From: Novosphingobium sp. FSW06-99
Lineage (GTDB): Bacteria; Pseudomonadota; Alphaproteobacteria; Sphingomonadales; Sphingomonadaceae
DNA length: 64,000 nt
Direction: 5' to 3'
NCBI RefSeq assembly: GCF_001519065.1
Contig: NZ_KQ954253.1
Location: 378,707 to 442,706 of the forward strand
Of the stretch, positions 18,774-29,291 are shown piece by piece (the first letter of the stretch is position 1; each line of letters opens with the position of its first letter). The notes under the pieces were generated by a model. It was not told where the DNA came from and did no database searches. It saw nothing but the letters and a program-made list of their open reading frames with translations. Position numbers and translations under genes: made by a program.

Positions 18774-18879
18774 CAGCCAAGGTTTGATCTCAGGGCCGCT
18801 CTTCGGACGTTGTTATGTCGCTGCCAAACAAGGTTTTCTGCGAAATTCTGTGGCTTGGGGCAGGTTTCCTGTTGAGTGG

Positions 18880-19140
18880 AGAGTCCGACTATCTCATATA
18901 GAGATCGGAGCCGCCACGCACGGCTCTGGGGCGTAGTAACCCCTTACTGAGCGGTTGGGTCACCTGATGTGGCCCGAACATCCTTGACCTATGGTCGGGG
19001 AGCCTGTGGCGTATGCAACAGGTTCACCCGAACTAGAGGCCACAGGGACCGGCTCAGTACGGTTTACTAACTCCCCGATCACCAGGTCTTGGTGTGAAGT
19101 CGAAGCGGGGGCGCACCGCCTTCGACCTCTCCGGGGAAAG
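18880..19140. other. Strongly structured non-coding stretch, possible group II intron-like remnant
   Basis: No gene is present, but nested perfect stems abound. ATCTC/GAGAT lies at 18891-18905, GAGCCG/CGGCTC at about 18907-18925, and GGGTCAC/GTGGCCC at about 18957-18975. A long two-part helix joins GTCGGGGAG to CTCCCCGAT around CCTGTGGC/GCCACAGG (18994-19079), and GTCGAAG/CTTCGAC lies at 19099-19125. The piece GAGCCGCCACGCACGGCTC resembles both strands of a group II intron domain V with its distal arm removed. No reverse transcriptase gene is near. Identity unproven; a novel structured RNA or an intron relic are the two readings. Confidence 0.4.
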
Positions 19141-19147
19141 TCAGAAA

Positions 19148-19504
19148 ATGCAGCGTCTAGCAGGAGCCGCCATTGCGGCGTTACTTCTCACCATATCTTC
19201 AACATCGGCTAAGCCAACGGACGGGTGGTACATTCGAGGCGTTGAGGAAACTGCAATTGAATCAAAGGTAATGGATCTACAGATTATGGTTCCCCATACA
19301 GGCGTCCATGTGACCTTGAGAAAGCCGTTGAATCAAACAAAGACCTTGATTTGCGGAGTTCTTCGACCGCGATCAAACCCCGCAATTGATGTATATTTTA
19401 GCGCTTTAGTTGAAATTTCTGAGGTTGTTAAATTTGATGTCGACAATGATGAGGCGGGCAAGATTTATCAGTTCTGCAGAAAAATCGACATGAGTATGCC
19501 GTAA
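19148..19504 (+). CDS. Small secreted hypothetical protein
   Basis: 118 residues from ATG 19148 (GGGGAAAG upstream). A signal peptide is clear (MQRLAGAAIAALLLTISSTSA, cleavage before KPTDGW). The mature part of about 97 residues has beta-prone segments (SKVMDLQIMVPHTGVHVTLRK, TLICGVLRPR, VYFSALVEISEVVKFDV) and two cysteines that could pair. No family recognised. Lower GC than its neighbours. It directly follows the structured non-coding stretch and converges on the mrr gene. Confidence 0.55.
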   Translation: MQRLAGAAIAALLLTISSTSAKPTDGWYIRGVEETAIESKVMDLQIMVPHTGVHVTLRKPLNQTKTLICGVLRPRSNPAIDVYFSALVEISEVVKFDVDNDEAGKIYQFCRKIDMSMP

Positions 19505-19528
19505 TTATTCATAAAAATTTCTAACCGA

Positions 19529-20533
19529 TCAAATGTTAGCGGTCGCAATCGGACCGGGGATGTATGACCGCTTGAGCGGCAGCAGCATCTGATATCGCGG
19601 TTCGAACTCGTGATAGTGCTCATAAATCAATTCGATCAAGGCAGACCCGTCGATCAGCCGCAAATTGGGCTTGGTCTGCTCAAAAGTTTTGGCGTCGGCA
19701 CTGAACGGCCCCAGCGTAACAAACAGTCCCTTTTCCTCGCGCTCAATCGCGCCGAATAGCTTTTGCACATCGGGACGACCGATTGTCGTCAGAACCTGCT
19801 TGCACTGCACCTTGATGATCGGCGGCTCAAAACCGAGTTCGTCTCGATGGGCGATGATATCCACACCGCCGTCACCGCTCATTTGGGTAACGCGAGCATA
19901 ATAGCCCATGCACTTAAGCAAGTGCGCGATGAAATGCTCGAACTGGAAAGGCGTTTGCGACGTCTTCAACCGTTTGATGATGAAGTCCTCGGTCGATTCT
20001 TCGACCTGTTCCGTCACTCGCTCCGCGCTGTCCTCGTCGATTTCTTCAGCTTCAAAACTCTGCCCTTCCATCGCGGCCAAAAATTCATCTGCGTTGGTTG
20101 TTACCTTGAACAGAGTCACGGCAGAGCCAATTTCATTCAAAGCGGGCTGGGAAAAATTCGCACGCGGGATGTGTTGCAGCCACTTCACCCGTCGGCGCTG
20201 GGGGCAATTGAACGGCGCGGCGGCGTCATACTCGAAACCACCTTCCAAGATGCCGATGTTGACCATGCGGTCGGCTTTTGAGGGATAAATGACGATATCG
20301 CCCGGCTTCATTTCAACCGCGAAGCGATAGACCACGCCCGCAGACACCGGAATTTTGCCCGGCTTCTCGTCAGGGTATGCGCGCTGATACGCGGCTTTGA
20401 AGGCGTCGCGGTTCGGCTTAATCAGGGACAAATCACCCATCTGCGTCCAGCCGATCGCGATGTAACCTTGCTCGATTGGGGCCAGTCCGTGATCGCGGCG
20501 CATGTGAATGCCCCAAATCGTCCTATCAGTCAT
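19529..20533 (-). CDS. mrr: Mrr-like restriction endonuclease
   Basis: 334 residues. The C-terminal Mrr_cat domain (190-320) shows FQFEHFIAHLLKCMGY, then MSGDGGVDIIAHR with Asp225 and IIKVQCKQ with Gln243-x-Lys245, the D...QxK nuclease triad, followed by GLFVTLGPFSADAK. The N-terminal part (1-145) begins with TIWGIHM and contains PGDIVIYPSKADRMVNIGILEG, a compact beta-rich domain found before Mrr nucleases and probably used for DNA recognition. An acidic linker (160-182) joins them. It is the last gene of the hsd operon, 18 bases after the peptidase gene. Mrr enzymes typically cut modified DNA, so it may complement the type I system. Confidence 0.88.
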   Translation of the reverse strand: MTDRTIWGIHMRRDHGLAPIEQGYIAIGWTQMGDLSLIKPNRDAFKAAYQRAYPDEKPGKIPVSAGVVYRFAVEMKPGDIVIYPSKADRMVNIGILEGGFEYDAAAPFNCPQRRRVKWLQHIPRANFSQPALNEIGSAVTLFKVTTNADEFLAAMEGQSFEAEEIDEDSAERVTEQVEESTEDFIIKRLKTSQTPFQFEHFIAHLLKCMGYYARVTQMSGDGGVDIIAHRDELGFEPPIIKVQCKQVLTTIGRPDVQKLFGAIEREEKGLFVTLGPFSADAKTFEQTKPNLRLIDGSALIELIYEHYHEFEPRYQMLLPLKRSYIPGPIATANI

Positions 20534-20551
20534 GCCAACCTCTTGTTGCCC

Positions 20552-20848
20552 TCAGCGGCGCGCATCAAGATTCCGCCAATTGGGTATGTGCAGCGACATT
20601 GTTGCTTTGAAAAGGCGGCTATGATGCGGAAATCGAAGATGAAGAAGTTCATGCGCAATCACAAAATCGCGAAATTCCGGCTCACGGTCGGCAAGATCGA
20701 TGGCAAGTGTAATGACACCTGCGGCGGAGCATGACCCCCATTTGCGGCGCATGGGATAGACACGCACGATACGCGGATTGACCCGCAGCTTCACCGCCCA
20801 CCTGATCACGCGCAATTTCAGGTCGATTGCGCCTCCTTCCTGCATCAC
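20552..20848 (-). CDS. YgjP/M48-like metallopeptidase of type I R-M operons
   Basis: 98 residues. The zinc motif HELLH (66-70), then [21 protein letters not shown], and the upstream [20 protein letters not shown] are the YgjP/DUF45 signature. The protein is short compared with stand-alone YgjP (about 170-240 residues), as is often seen for copies linked to hsdR. It overlaps the hsdR stop by four bases. Role in the restriction locus is not established; proteolytic control of HsdR or HsdM is one possibility. Confidence 0.8.
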   Translation of the reverse strand: MMQEGGAIDLKLRVIRWAVKLRVNPRIVRVYPMRRKWGSCSAAGVITLAIDLADREPEFRDFVIAHELLHLRFPHHSRLFKATMSLHIPNWRNLDARR

Positions 20849-23775
20849 GACAGCAGCGACCGCATGATCAGATCGACAATGCGACTACGGTCATCGTCGC
20901 TCAGGCTGAGCAGAGGCAGATAAAGCGCGCCGCGCAAACGCCGCCGTTCATCGTCATTCAGCTTGGCATTGGGATACCGGTTTCGAAGTTCATCGATCAA
21001 ACCGGCCACCTGCCGCACATCGATTTTGCCATCGACCAGCGCCGGGTCACCGCGCAGCGCGATCATCACCCCGAACGCCTCAGCCGACAGGCCGCTTGCC
21101 TTCGCCTCGGCAAGCAGGGCCTCCTTTTCCGCCGCCAAGGCGCCCAGCAAGTCAATTGCCGCCAGCCCGTTGACGTTCCGGCTTTCCATATCCTTCAAAA
21201 TGCGTTCAGCCCGGTCTTTGAGCGGCTGAAGGATCGGCGCATTGGCCTGATCGTCATCAACTTCCTTTTGCAGGCCACGCACAAGGTTGAACACTTTGCC
21301 TTCGTCGCTGCCTTTACTGTCACGCAACGCGTCGAGCGTTTTCACATCAAACGTCACGGTTTTGGTCAGGTTGCCAAGGCCCGACTGTTCGGCGTTCGCT
21401 TCGACCAGCCGGCGCGTCTTATAAGCCAGGTCGGCAACGAACCCGACCTGATCGGCATAGGCATTGCGCACCGTGGCATAAAGCTGCGCCAGGCGCTTGA
21501 ACGTCGCGATATGATCAACCAGTTCTGCCGATGGCGACAGGATTTCCCATAGGTTCTCAATGTCCTTATAGGCCTCGAAAAACGCCTTACGCGGCTCGGG
21601 GTCGAGAAACCGGCCATACACCAAGGCTTCAAGCCGTTCGTCCGCACTGCCACTTTCGCCCGCGTCGAGAAATTCTGTCTTGGCAACGGCGATCTTGCCA
21701 AGAAAGTCGGTCAGCAGCAGGTCAAGGTCTTCGATGACCCCGCTGACATCCTCGGAATCGAACTTGAGCGCCTTTTTCAGATCACGCAGCACGCTAACGA
21801 AATCGACCACAAGGCCGATCGGCTTACGTACCCCTTCGCTATCGACATAGGGCCGGTTCACGCGGGCAATCGCCTGCAACAGCACATGGTCCCGCATCGG
21901 CTTGTCGAGATACATCGCATAAAGCACCGGGGCATCGTATCCGGTCAAAAGCTTGTCGGTGACGATCAGAATTTTCGGCTCTTCGGCAGGCTTTTTGAAC
22001 AGCAGCCGCACATCGCTCTCGCGATCGTCGGTCAATTGCAGTGCCGCGACGTCCGGGCGTTCAACCGCATCATTCACATTGCTGGTATAGATCGCCTCAG
22101 ACCATTCAGGCGGCAAATGCTTGTCGAGTTCACGCTTGTATTTGGCGCAAGCCTCGCGATCGACCGCGACCACGAACGCCTTGTATCCGAGCGGCAGCAC
22201 ATTTTCGCGAAAATGGTCCGCGATGAATTTCGCGACGTTTGCCACACGATCATCGGCTTTAAGGAAAGCGCGCAACCCGACCGCGCGGTCCAGCACCCGG
22301 TTCAATTCCTCAATGTCGCTGATGCCTTCTGCTTCGGCCAGCGCGAAGAATTCCCGGTCGATCCGGTCCAGCGGAACGGTCATCGTGCTGGGCGCCATGA
22401 CATGCTTGATCGGCAACGTGGTTTCGTCGTCGATCGATTCCCGGATGGAATATTTGTCGAGGTAGCCCCGTTCGTCATCCGCACCGAATATCTTGAACGT
22501 GCCCTTGCCGCGCTCGGTGTCAGCGATCGGCGTGCCGGTAAACCCGATAATCGTCGCATTGGGCACAGCGCCCATCAAATATGAGCCCAGGTCTTTTGCT
22601 ACAGACCGGTGCGCCTCATCGATGAACACATGGATGTTGGCGCGATCGGCGCTGCCCTTGGTGATCCCCTCAAATTTGTGGATCATCGCGATCACCAGCC
22701 CGCGAAAATCGGCATCAAGCAGGGCTTGCAGGTCGTCCTTTGAATTTGCCCGGCGTGTCGCGATATCCTGCTTTTGCATCTCGCCCAGCAAGCGCTCGAC
22801 CCAGCCCTTCAACTGCCCTTCCAGTTCGGTGCGATCGACCACGAGGATCACCGTCGCATTGTCGAACCGTTCCTTGTCTTCAAGGATCAGCTTGGCGGCG
22901 GTCAGCAGAGTGAACGTCTTACCCGATCCTTGGGTATGCCATACCAGTCCGCGCCGCTTGGCCGGGTCGGCGCAACGCGCAACGACGGCATCGATCGCGC
23001 GGCGCTGATGCTGACGCAGAACAGACTTCCGGGTCTCGTTGTCCTCCACATAGAACAGCACCCAATGCTGCAAGGTGCGCAGGAAGTCGGTGCGTTCAAA
23101 GAACGCCTGCACCGCGAAGCGATAGGTTTCCTCGCGCGCTTCCTTCCATCGGGCGATAAATCGGCGGTTGGCATTCCAGGTCACGCCATACCAATAATCG
23201 ATCAAGTGGGTGACGTTGAACAACTGCGGCGCGCCAAGCAGTTCAGGTGTTTCCGCCTCATAGCGGCGAAGCTGGACGATCGCGCGCTCCATCGCGTTGC
23301 CGTCTTTGGGGTTCTTGTGTTCGACAATGGCGACGGGCAGACCGTTGATCAGGAACAGCACATCGGCGCGGTTGCCTTTGCGGGCTGGCGGCTTGAGCGT
23401 CCATTCCCAGGTCACATGAAAGGCGTTGGCGGAAATATGTTCATAGTCGATCAGAGTTACACGGCGGTGGCGCTTTTCATTCTCGTCATACCAACTCTGT
23501 TCGCCGCGCATCCAGCCGAGCATGGCCCGGTTGCCTTCTATTGTCGCCGGAATGGCATCAAGCGTTTCGAAGATCGAGCGCACAGCATCGGGGGCGAGCC
23601 ACGGATTGAACCGGGCAATCGCGCCTTCCAGTTCATCGCGCAGGAACATCGCCGCCTCGCTGCCCCGCTTGGCACGGGCGTCATCGGGCATCAGCGGCGT
23701 CCAGCCGATTTCGGCGGCATGGCGTACCATCGGAAACTGCACAGAACCGGCTTCGGAGATGGCAAGGTCGGTCAT
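20845..23775 (-). CDS. hsdR: Type I restriction enzyme, R subunit
   Basis: 976 residues, normal for HsdR. The N-terminal nuclease shows [22 protein letters not shown] (Asp138, Glu152-x-Lys154). The SF2 motor has Walker A GSGKT (282-286), FIDEAH (383-388), TGTPI and later VNRPY. The C-terminal helical region (about 750-976) should contact HsdM. As in all HsdR proteins it would translocate unmodified DNA and cut at collision points. Four-base overlaps with hsdS upstream and the peptidase downstream indicate one transcript. No damage is visible. Confidence 0.95.
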   Translation of the reverse strand: MTDLAISEAGSVQFPMVRHAAEIGWTPLMPDDARAKRGSEAAMFLRDELEGAIARFNPWLAPDAVRSIFETLDAIPATIEGNRAMLGWMRGEQSWYDENEKRHRRVTLIDYEHISANAFHVTWEWTLKPPARKGNRADVLFLINGLPVAIVEHKNPKDGNAMERAIVQLRRYEAETPELLGAPQLFNVTHLIDYWYGVTWNANRRFIARWKEAREETYRFAVQAFFERTDFLRTLQHWVLFYVEDNETRKSVLRQHQRRAIDAVVARCADPAKRRGLVWHTQGSGKTFTLLTAAKLILEDKERFDNATVILVVDRTELEGQLKGWVERLLGEMQKQDIATRRANSKDDLQALLDADFRGLVIAMIHKFEGITKGSADRANIHVFIDEAHRSVAKDLGSYLMGAVPNATIIGFTGTPIADTERGKGTFKIFGADDERGYLDKYSIRESIDDETTLPIKHVMAPSTMTVPLDRIDREFFALAEAEGISDIEELNRVLDRAVGLRAFLKADDRVANVAKFIADHFRENVLPLGYKAFVVAVDREACAKYKRELDKHLPPEWSEAIYTSNVNDAVERPDVAALQLTDDRESDVRLLFKKPAEEPKILIVTDKLLTGYDAPVLYAMYLDKPMRDHVLLQAIARVNRPYVDSEGVRKPIGLVVDFVSVLRDLKKALKFDSEDVSGVIEDLDLLLTDFLGKIAVAKTEFLDAGESGSADERLEALVYGRFLDPEPRKAFFEAYKDIENLWEILSPSAELVDHIATFKRLAQLYATVRNAYADQVGFVADLAYKTRRLVEANAEQSGLGNLTKTVTFDVKTLDALRDSKGSDEGKVFNLVRGLQKEVDDDQANAPILQPLKDRAERILKDMESRNVNGLAAIDLLGALAAEKEALLAEAKASGLSAEAFGVMIALRGDPALVDGKIDVRQVAGLIDELRNRYPNAKLNDDERRRLRGALYLPLLSLSDDDRSRIVDLIMRSLLS

Positions 23776-24977
23776 GCGGCGACCTCCTGATGGGCTTGTA
23801 GCGCCGACAAGTCGAGATCAGCGACGCGGATTTCGCCCGTCATCAGCTTGTGGAGCAGGGCGCGGAACAGCTCTTCGAGAACGGCCTTTTTGCGTTTGTG
23901 CAGGTCGATTTTGGCGTCGATGGCATGAAAGATGTCAGCGATTTCGCGCTGTTCTTGCAATGTAGGCGGAATTAGTACCGGGAATGCCTTGAGCTTGGCG
24001 CTGTTGATGCACGCCAGATTTGTCGTTTTATGAGCGACTTTCAAGAAATACGCTTTTCCGTACGCACTTTGGGCCAGGTAAGCGAAAAATTCAGGGATCA
24101 GCACCGTTGGGTCAGGGCGCACCGCAAAAACGTGATTTTGGTGAACACACAGGTCCAATTCGCTTCGCCAAATGAAACCACGACCCAATTTATCAAAATC
24201 GCCGCCTTCGGTGAGAACCACATCTCCATCGTGCAGTCTGTACCGCTCCACTTCACTTCGACGGATTTGGATCGTCTTCATTTCGCGCAGATCGAGGTGA
24301 CCATCTTGCACGTTGGCCACGCGCAGATAGGGGACTTCAACCGTATCGGCATCACCGAATTTTCTGCCTTTCGCGGCGCCGGTTTGCACTTGAGCGTGGT
24401 TATCTAGATCGGTGATTGCCCAACTTGCTGGAACCGCGCCAAACTCAGATTCCTTCTGCTCCTCACCCTGCAAGCCACGCGTGAATAGTTCGCGCATGAC
24501 TGCACGCTTCAGCGTCTGGTGACTAACGATTGCGGCATCTTCCCGTGCAACCGCTCCTTCTATCTGATCGAGAACCTGCCCGATGATTGCCCCTTCCGCA
24601 CGGGCTGGGAGCCTGACACAAATGGAGTAGACGTCTTCACGGTTTAGGCCGGGAACGGCGCTGTGGCTATTGAGGCCAGTCAAACCGAGGCTGCGAAGGA
24701 AATGGTATAAGAAGCGCCAATCGTGCGCACCTTTGTTGACGACGAAATAAGTCGTGTCTATCGGCCAAAATGGCCCATCGGAGAACGCTAACGCCCCAAC
24801 CGAACCTTTGCGCCCGACAACGATACCAGGTCCATCGACAGCTGAATCATTGTGGTAACCAACTATTCCGTTCGATCCGTAAACCGGAACAGGGCCATCT
24901 TTCCGGTTATCTGCCGAAAGTGAACGGCCATAGGCCAGTTCGATCATATCGCCGACATAGGTTTCGCCGTTGCTCAT
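23772..24977 (-). CDS. hsdS: Type I restriction enzyme, specificity subunit
   Basis: 401 residues with two target-recognition halves. The first TRD (1-125) includes [32 protein letters not shown] and its closing segment. A central helix follows ([39 protein letters not shown]), then the second TRD (180-335, [18 protein letters not shown]) and a second long helix ([41 protein letters not shown]). The two repeats and helices set the bipartite target, which cannot be read from sequence. Lower GC inside the second TRD fits the rapid exchange typical of hsdS. Confidence 0.93.
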   Translation of the reverse strand: MSNGETYVGDMIELAYGRSLSADNRKDGPVPVYGSNGIVGYHNDSAVDGPGIVVGRKGSVGALAFSDGPFWPIDTTYFVVNKGAHDWRFLYHFLRSLGLTGLNSHSAVPGLNREDVYSICVRLPARAEGAIIGQVLDQIEGAVAREDAAIVSHQTLKRAVMRELFTRGLQGEEQKESEFGAVPASWAITDLDNHAQVQTGAAKGRKFGDADTVEVPYLRVANVQDGHLDLREMKTIQIRRSEVERYRLHDGDVVLTEGGDFDKLGRGFIWRSELDLCVHQNHVFAVRPDPTVLIPEFFAYLAQSAYGKAYFLKVAHKTTNLACINSAKLKAFPVLIPPTLQEQREIADIFHAIDAKIDLHKRKKAVLEELFRALLHKLMTGEIRVADLDLSALQAHQEVAA

Positions 24978-26788
24978 TGTGCAAGAGGCTCAAGCAGTTT
25001 GAACAGCCGGACGTCGCCGTCCCTGATAGATTTCGAGAGGGCGCGAAGCTGCTTCAGCAAATCGGGTATCTTAGCCGCCTCGGCTGCATCTGCCTGTCCG
25101 ATCCACCGGCTTGGGCTAAGGTTGTAATCTGCCTCAATCGCTTGCGCTGTATCGATCACCGCGACCTCACCATCCACCGCCTCGCCGACGACGAACAGAG
25201 CAGCGACACCCTTCACCGCATCATCCGGCAGGTAGTTCTTCGGCTTTCCCTTTTTCACCCGCTTGCTGGCATTGACGAGCACAATCTTGCCCTTACGCGC
25301 CTCGGGCTTGCGCTTGCTCAACACGACGATGATGCCCGCCGCACTGGTGTTGTAGAACAGGTTATCGGGCAGCAGGATCACGCCATCGATCAAGTCACGA
25401 TCCACGAACCACTTGCGGATGTTGCGCTCGCGGTCCTCGTTTTTCGATCCCGATCCGCGCGTCACTGCGCCGGTATCCAGAACCACCGCCGCACGGCCGT
25501 TCGGCTTCATGCAGGCAAGCGTATGCTGCAACCATGCCCAATCGCCCTTGCCGGTGGTCACGCCGCCTGCCGTGCGAAAACGATCGAACGGGTCTGCCGC
25601 CAGCCGCTCAGGATCAAACGGTTGGTTCCACATCGGATTGGCAACCACAATATCAAACGTGCGAATGTCACCCTGCGCGGTCTTGAACTTGGGGTTGATC
25701 ATCGTGTCGCCACGCGCGATCTCGACCGCCATGTCGTGGATGATGCCGTTCATCTTGGCGACGGCGAAGCTTTCTGCCATCAATTCCTGTCCGAATAGCT
25801 TGAGCGGAACTTTGCTAAGCGGGTCCAGTTCGCGGCACACGATCTGCTGCTTGATCAGCAGCCCAGCCGATCCACAGGCATAGTCATGCACTTCCTCGCC
25901 CGGACGTGGCCGCAGCAGATAGGCCATGAGGAAACCGACCTCGGTCGGCGTGAAGAACTCGCCTGCGCTCTGGCCTGACCCTTCTGCAAACTTGCGCAGC
26001 AGGTATTCATAGGCGCGACCGAGAAAGTCTGGCTCCACATCGGCAAGGCCCAACCGGTAACGCGGATCGGAAAATGTCTCGACCACTTCACGCAGCTTAG
26101 CGGGGTTGATGTCACGCTCCCCATTCCGCTCGGCGGCGAAGTCCACCACGTTGATTGTGCCGTCAAGGTCTGGGTTCTGCTTCACGACGGCGCGGATGGC
26201 CTTGGTCAGATGTTCGCCGATATCGCGTGGTGCTTCATCCTTGCGCCATTCGAACCGCTCGCGCCCGCTGATGATCGCCCAACGAGCCTCGGGCGGCATA
26301 TAGAAGCGCACAACCGTATGATCGGCGGCAGCGATCGCCAGCGCCGTCTCCCGGCTGCCGTAATCCTCAGCCAGCCGCGCAATCTCGTCATCGAACACAT
26401 CCGACAGGCGTTTGAGGAACACCATCGGCAGCAGGTAGTCCTTGAACTTGGGCGCGTCCTTTTCCCCACGAATCGAACAGGCCGCATCCCAAAGCATCTG
26501 CTCCATAGATTTTGTGGACGGCGCTTGCCCTGCGATTCGCCGCCCGCGACGACCGGGTGATGCGATGGCGGGAAGCGGTGGCGCATCTTCGGCGACATCA
26601 AGACCCGCCTCAAGAGCAAGCGCCGCAATGGCTTCCCGTGCTGCCTTTTGCGGCTTATTTTGCTCGTTTTCCCAGCGGTTTATAGTGGCAAAAGACACCC
26701 CCAGCTTCTCAGCAAGCTGCTCTTGCGTGATACCCATTGTGTCGCGAATGGCCCGCAACATTGCGGACGGTCTTGCTATATTTGTCAT
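24974..26788 (-). CDS. hsdM: Type I DNA methyltransferase with N-terminal XRE-type HTH
   Basis: 604 residues from ATG 26788. The frame is open further upstream, but protein-like sequence starts at [18 protein letters not shown]. Residues 8-60 form an XRE helix-turn-helix ([32 protein letters not shown]). A linker follows, then the HsdM N-domain from about 95 ([38 protein letters not shown]) and the N6-adenine methylase fold with [10 protein letters not shown] (AdoMet site) and [12 protein letters not shown], a NPMW variant of the NPPF/Y catalytic motif. The HTH probably recognises the 63-bp divergent promoter, so HsdM may control its own synthesis and that of the neighbouring TIGR04141 gene. 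Confidence 0.93.
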   Translation of the reverse strand: MTNIARPSAMLRAIRDTMGITQEQLAEKLGVSFATINRWENEQNKPQKAAREAIAALALEAGLDVAEDAPPLPAIASPGRRGRRIAGQAPSTKSMEQMLWDAACSIRGEKDAPKFKDYLLPMVFLKRLSDVFDDEIARLAEDYGSRETALAIAAADHTVVRFYMPPEARWAIISGRERFEWRKDEAPRDIGEHLTKAIRAVVKQNPDLDGTINVVDFAAERNGERDINPAKLREVVETFSDPRYRLGLADVEPDFLGRAYEYLLRKFAEGSGQSAGEFFTPTEVGFLMAYLLRPRPGEEVHDYACGSAGLLIKQQIVCRELDPLSKVPLKLFGQELMAESFAVAKMNGIIHDMAVEIARGDTMINPKFKTAQGDIRTFDIVVANPMWNQPFDPERLAADPFDRFRTAGGVTTGKGDWAWLQHTLACMKPNGRAAVVLDTGAVTRGSGSKNEDRERNIRKWFVDRDLIDGVILLPDNLFYNTSAAGIIVVLSKRKPEARKGKIVLVNASKRVKKGKPKNYLPDDAVKGVAALFVVGEAVDGEVAVIDTAQAIEADYNLSPSRWIGQADAAEAAKIPDLLKQLRALSKSIRDGDVRLFKLLEPLAQ

Positions 26789-26851
26789 GTTTGTTATATG
26801 TCGCTTTAGATTGCCGTGGTCAAGCGGATCATGGTGTGGGGGAGCGTCTTC
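26789..26851. promoter_or_regulatory. Divergent promoter region, hsdM / TIGR04141 gene
   Basis: Only 63 bases separate the two start codons. The half near hsdM is AT-rich, with repeated ACAAAC/ACAAAT words (minus strand ACATATAACAAACATGACAAAT) that could be HTH half-sites. No clear -10/-35 pair was assigned. Confidence 0.5.
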
Positions 26852-28507
26852 ATGACCAAAAAATCTCAAACCGTTTCGATCCGCCTGCTGCGCGATGGTA
26901 AACAACCCTCCAACAGCATCCGGGCAGGTGTCACTCTGACACCTTGGTATAAGCTGGAAGGCGCGCAAATTGCGCTCGACACAATCGGTGGCGGAGCACC
27001 AAAGTGGGCCAAATTCCTTGAACTTACCGAGGCGGAAAAGGCCTCGCTCTACAACGTGACCGCTTATGGGTTGGTTTTTGTACAGTCAGGCGGGCGGTGG
27101 TTTGCAGTGTCATTCGGCTTGGGCCATGTAAAGCTTGACCCCGATGCCTTTGAACAAGACTTTGGCCTTCGTGTGGTGTTGAACACCGTAGATCCTGATA
27201 AATTGCGCAGCGCCGACGTTCGCACGCCTGATGAAAACACGACCTCACGGCGTACGCAGACAGCGCGTCGGTCCGATCAGACCGCTTTCAGCATTGATAT
27301 CGAACGCGACATTGTGCGCGGCCTTGCGGGCGAACCCAAGGACGCCGCCTTTGCATCACGCGTCGCGGGCAGTGACGGATTGACGCTGACCAAGGAAATG
27401 GAGGTCAACGACCTGCCGCAAGTGTGCGCCGATGCCTTCGCTGCATTCGGGAAGACGGACTACCAGGCCAATTTTGCTTGGATTGATCAGATCAAGCATG
27501 TGCGCGACAAGGCGACGATTGAATTGCTCGATGCCGCGCTGGTGGCGGCGTTGCATGGCTGTTTGGCGGGCGCGATCCCGGACACCCTTCACCTTGCCTA
27601 TCCTGTTATCTACGACCCGGAAAAGGCGCGGCAAATCCGTTACAAGGGGTTCGGTTGCTGGAACATTCACACCGACCTCGAAATCGCGGACTATGTCGCG
27701 GACATGCGGGAAAAGCCCCTCACCACGTATGAGCCGGGTAATCTCGCTACGCATCGGGTTCACGAGGTGAATGATGAAGGAAAGGACGATGGCCAGTTCT
27801 GGCGCATCAAGGAATGCCTCGTCTTCGAGACCGACTTGAACGGCGAAAAATATGTCTTATCGGCCGATCGCTGGTACAAGATCGACACCAACCTTGCCAC
27901 CGCAGTGACGGCGTTCTTCGCGGGGATCGATCAACATACTATGCCCCCCGCCGTGGCGGGTGACAACGAGGATAAGTACAACAAGCGGATCGCGACGGCA
28001 GGGCACAACATGCTGTGCCTTGATCGCAAACTGGTGAAGCCGACCGGGGCGTCATACGCGATCGAGGCTTGCGACTTCCTTCAAAACGATGGCGCAATGA
28101 TCCACATTAAGGACCAGACCTCATCATCACGACTAAGCCACCTGTTCAATCAGGGCACTGTGTCGGCCCGCGTGATGAAGATGGACGGTGCATTTCGGGA
28201 CCGCCTGCGGGCTGAAATCGTCAAACAAGAAGCGGCACTGACTCTGACTGGTTATCAAACGCTCGTGGTTGACGCCGGAACACCCTTTGACGTTGACGCG
28301 CATCTGATCGTTTATGCGGTGCTCAGTTCTGGCGTTGCTGCGGGGACCAGTCGGCTGCCATTCTTCAGTTTGGTTACGTTCCGGCAAGCCGTGAACGAAC
28401 TGCGAGCGTTGGGTTATAAATGCGCCTTTGCATGGATCGCAAAGCCTGCGTCTGCAAAGACAAAGGCTAAACGCAAGACGGCTCATCCAGGCGCACAAGC
28501 CACTTGA
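26852..28507 (+). CDS. TIGR04141/DUF6119 'sporadically distributed' protein
   Basis: 551 residues from ATG 26852 with GGGGGAG seven bases upstream. The sequence follows the TIGR04141 pattern: an N-terminal beta domain ([18 protein letters not shown]...WYKLEG), [41 protein letters not shown], then [66 protein letters not shown] and the late block [41 protein letters not shown]. The last block ([16 protein letters not shown]) is nuclease-like in spacing, but no activity is established. The family is patchily distributed and sits near restriction systems. Here it is divergent from, and probably co-regulated with, the HTH-HsdM operon. Confidence 0.8.
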   Translation: MTKKSQTVSIRLLRDGKQPSNSIRAGVTLTPWYKLEGAQIALDTIGGGAPKWAKFLELTEAEKASLYNVTAYGLVFVQSGGRWFAVSFGLGHVKLDPDAFEQDFGLRVVLNTVDPDKLRSADVRTPDENTTSRRTQTARRSDQTAFSIDIERDIVRGLAGEPKDAAFASRVAGSDGLTLTKEMEVNDLPQVCADAFAAFGKTDYQANFAWIDQIKHVRDKATIELLDAALVAALHGCLAGAIPDTLHLAYPVIYDPEKARQIRYKGFGCWNIHTDLEIADYVADMREKPLTTYEPGNLATHRVHEVNDEGKDDGQFWRIKECLVFETDLNGEKYVLSADRWYKIDTNLATAVTAFFAGIDQHTMPPAVAGDNEDKYNKRIATAGHNMLCLDRKLVKPTGASYAIEACDFLQNDGAMIHIKDQTSSSRLSHLFNQGTVSARVMKMDGAFRDRLRAEIVKQEAALTLTGYQTLVVDAGTPFDVDAHLIVYAVLSSGVAAGTSRLPFFSLVTFRQAVNELRALGYKCAFAWIAKPASAKTKAKRKTAHPGAQAT

Positions 28508-28529
28508 GCGGGTTTCATTTCTTCTGAAA

Positions 28530-28690
28530 GAAATTGGGCAATTAGACGTTAGCAACATCATGATGCTCTGCGCCACCCACCACCGGTAAATGCAATATGG
28601 CAAATTGCGCATCACACGAACGCCAGAAACCTACGAACTCGGTATTGGAGGAAAGCTGCTATCGATAACGCGGCTTGTTCTGAATGGGGC
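28530..28690 (+). pseudogene. Second HNH endonuclease 3' fragment
   Basis: The frame reads LDVSNIMMLCATHHR, a TAA stop, then MQYGKLRITRTPETYELGIGGKLLSIT. It aligns without gaps to the HNH fragment before the left attachment repeat (LGASNINILCANRHR, Q, MHHGDVRIERMPKSFGLEIDGKLLSI); the stop replaces that single Gln codon. Only the last third of the gene remains. Presence of the same tail near both island ends suggests tandem elements or a duplicated flank. Confidence 0.75.
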
Positions 28691-28767
28691 GCGCCAAGAG
28701 GCGCCGCGACAACATCATGAAACTAGGCGGCAGTGCGGTTTTCGGCACGCAATGCTGGCACTGGTCA

Positions 28768-29265
28768 CTATTCAGGCTCGTGGTTCCGACGAGGTAGGCG
28801 TTCCCCAGCGGCAGCGATAGCGTCAGAGATAGGTCCCAACTGCGCCGGTCCCGCATGGTTCGCAGCCTCGGCCATTTGCTGCAATCGCTCAGGGGAAAGA
28901 TCCAAAAGGATACGCAACAAATTGCGGAAGGACTCTTGCCTGTTTTTTATCGCCGGTGGGCGTTGCCCCGCCATGATGATGAACTCACGCACATCCGCGA
29001 TACTCGGCAAAAAATCCTTTTGATCAAAGCGGGTGGCAAGAATTCTCAACGGCTGCTTCACGTTCTTTTGTACCTCAAGACGATCGACAAGCTGGAGCGC
29101 GGTTGCACGTTCGACTCGAGGCGAATCTGATCTAAAGCTCCATTGGCTCCGCTCGCTTGCATGTTCCGCAATAGCCTTCTCAAGTGATGAACGAACTTCA
29201 TCAGTACCCCATTCAGCAAGGAGGGCTTTCAAAAGGCTATTGAGTAGCTGTTTCCGGCTTTTCAT
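28768..29265 (-). CDS. Small protein downstream of ParA, unknown function
   Basis: 165 residues, predicted all-helical. LLNSLLKALLAEWGTDEVRSSLEKAI is an amphipathic N-terminal helix. A middle region follows (ATALQLVDRLEVQKNVKQPLRILATRFDQKDFLPSIADVREFIIMAG), then FRNLLRILLDLSPERLQQMAEAA. It starts 26 bases after parA and is probably co-transcribed. ParA-type ATPases usually act with a small DNA-binding or adaptor partner encoded next door, and this protein is in the right place, but no ParB-like HTH is obvious. Confidence 0.65.
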   Translation of the reverse strand: MKSRKQLLNSLLKALLAEWGTDEVRSSLEKAIAEHASERSQWSFRSDSPRVERATALQLVDRLEVQKNVKQPLRILATRFDQKDFLPSIADVREFIIMAGQRPPAIKNRQESFRNLLRILLDLSPERLQQMAEAANHAGPAQLGPISDAIAAAGERLPRRNHEPE

Positions 29266-29291
29266 GGTCCATTCATTCCAAATTCACTGCC

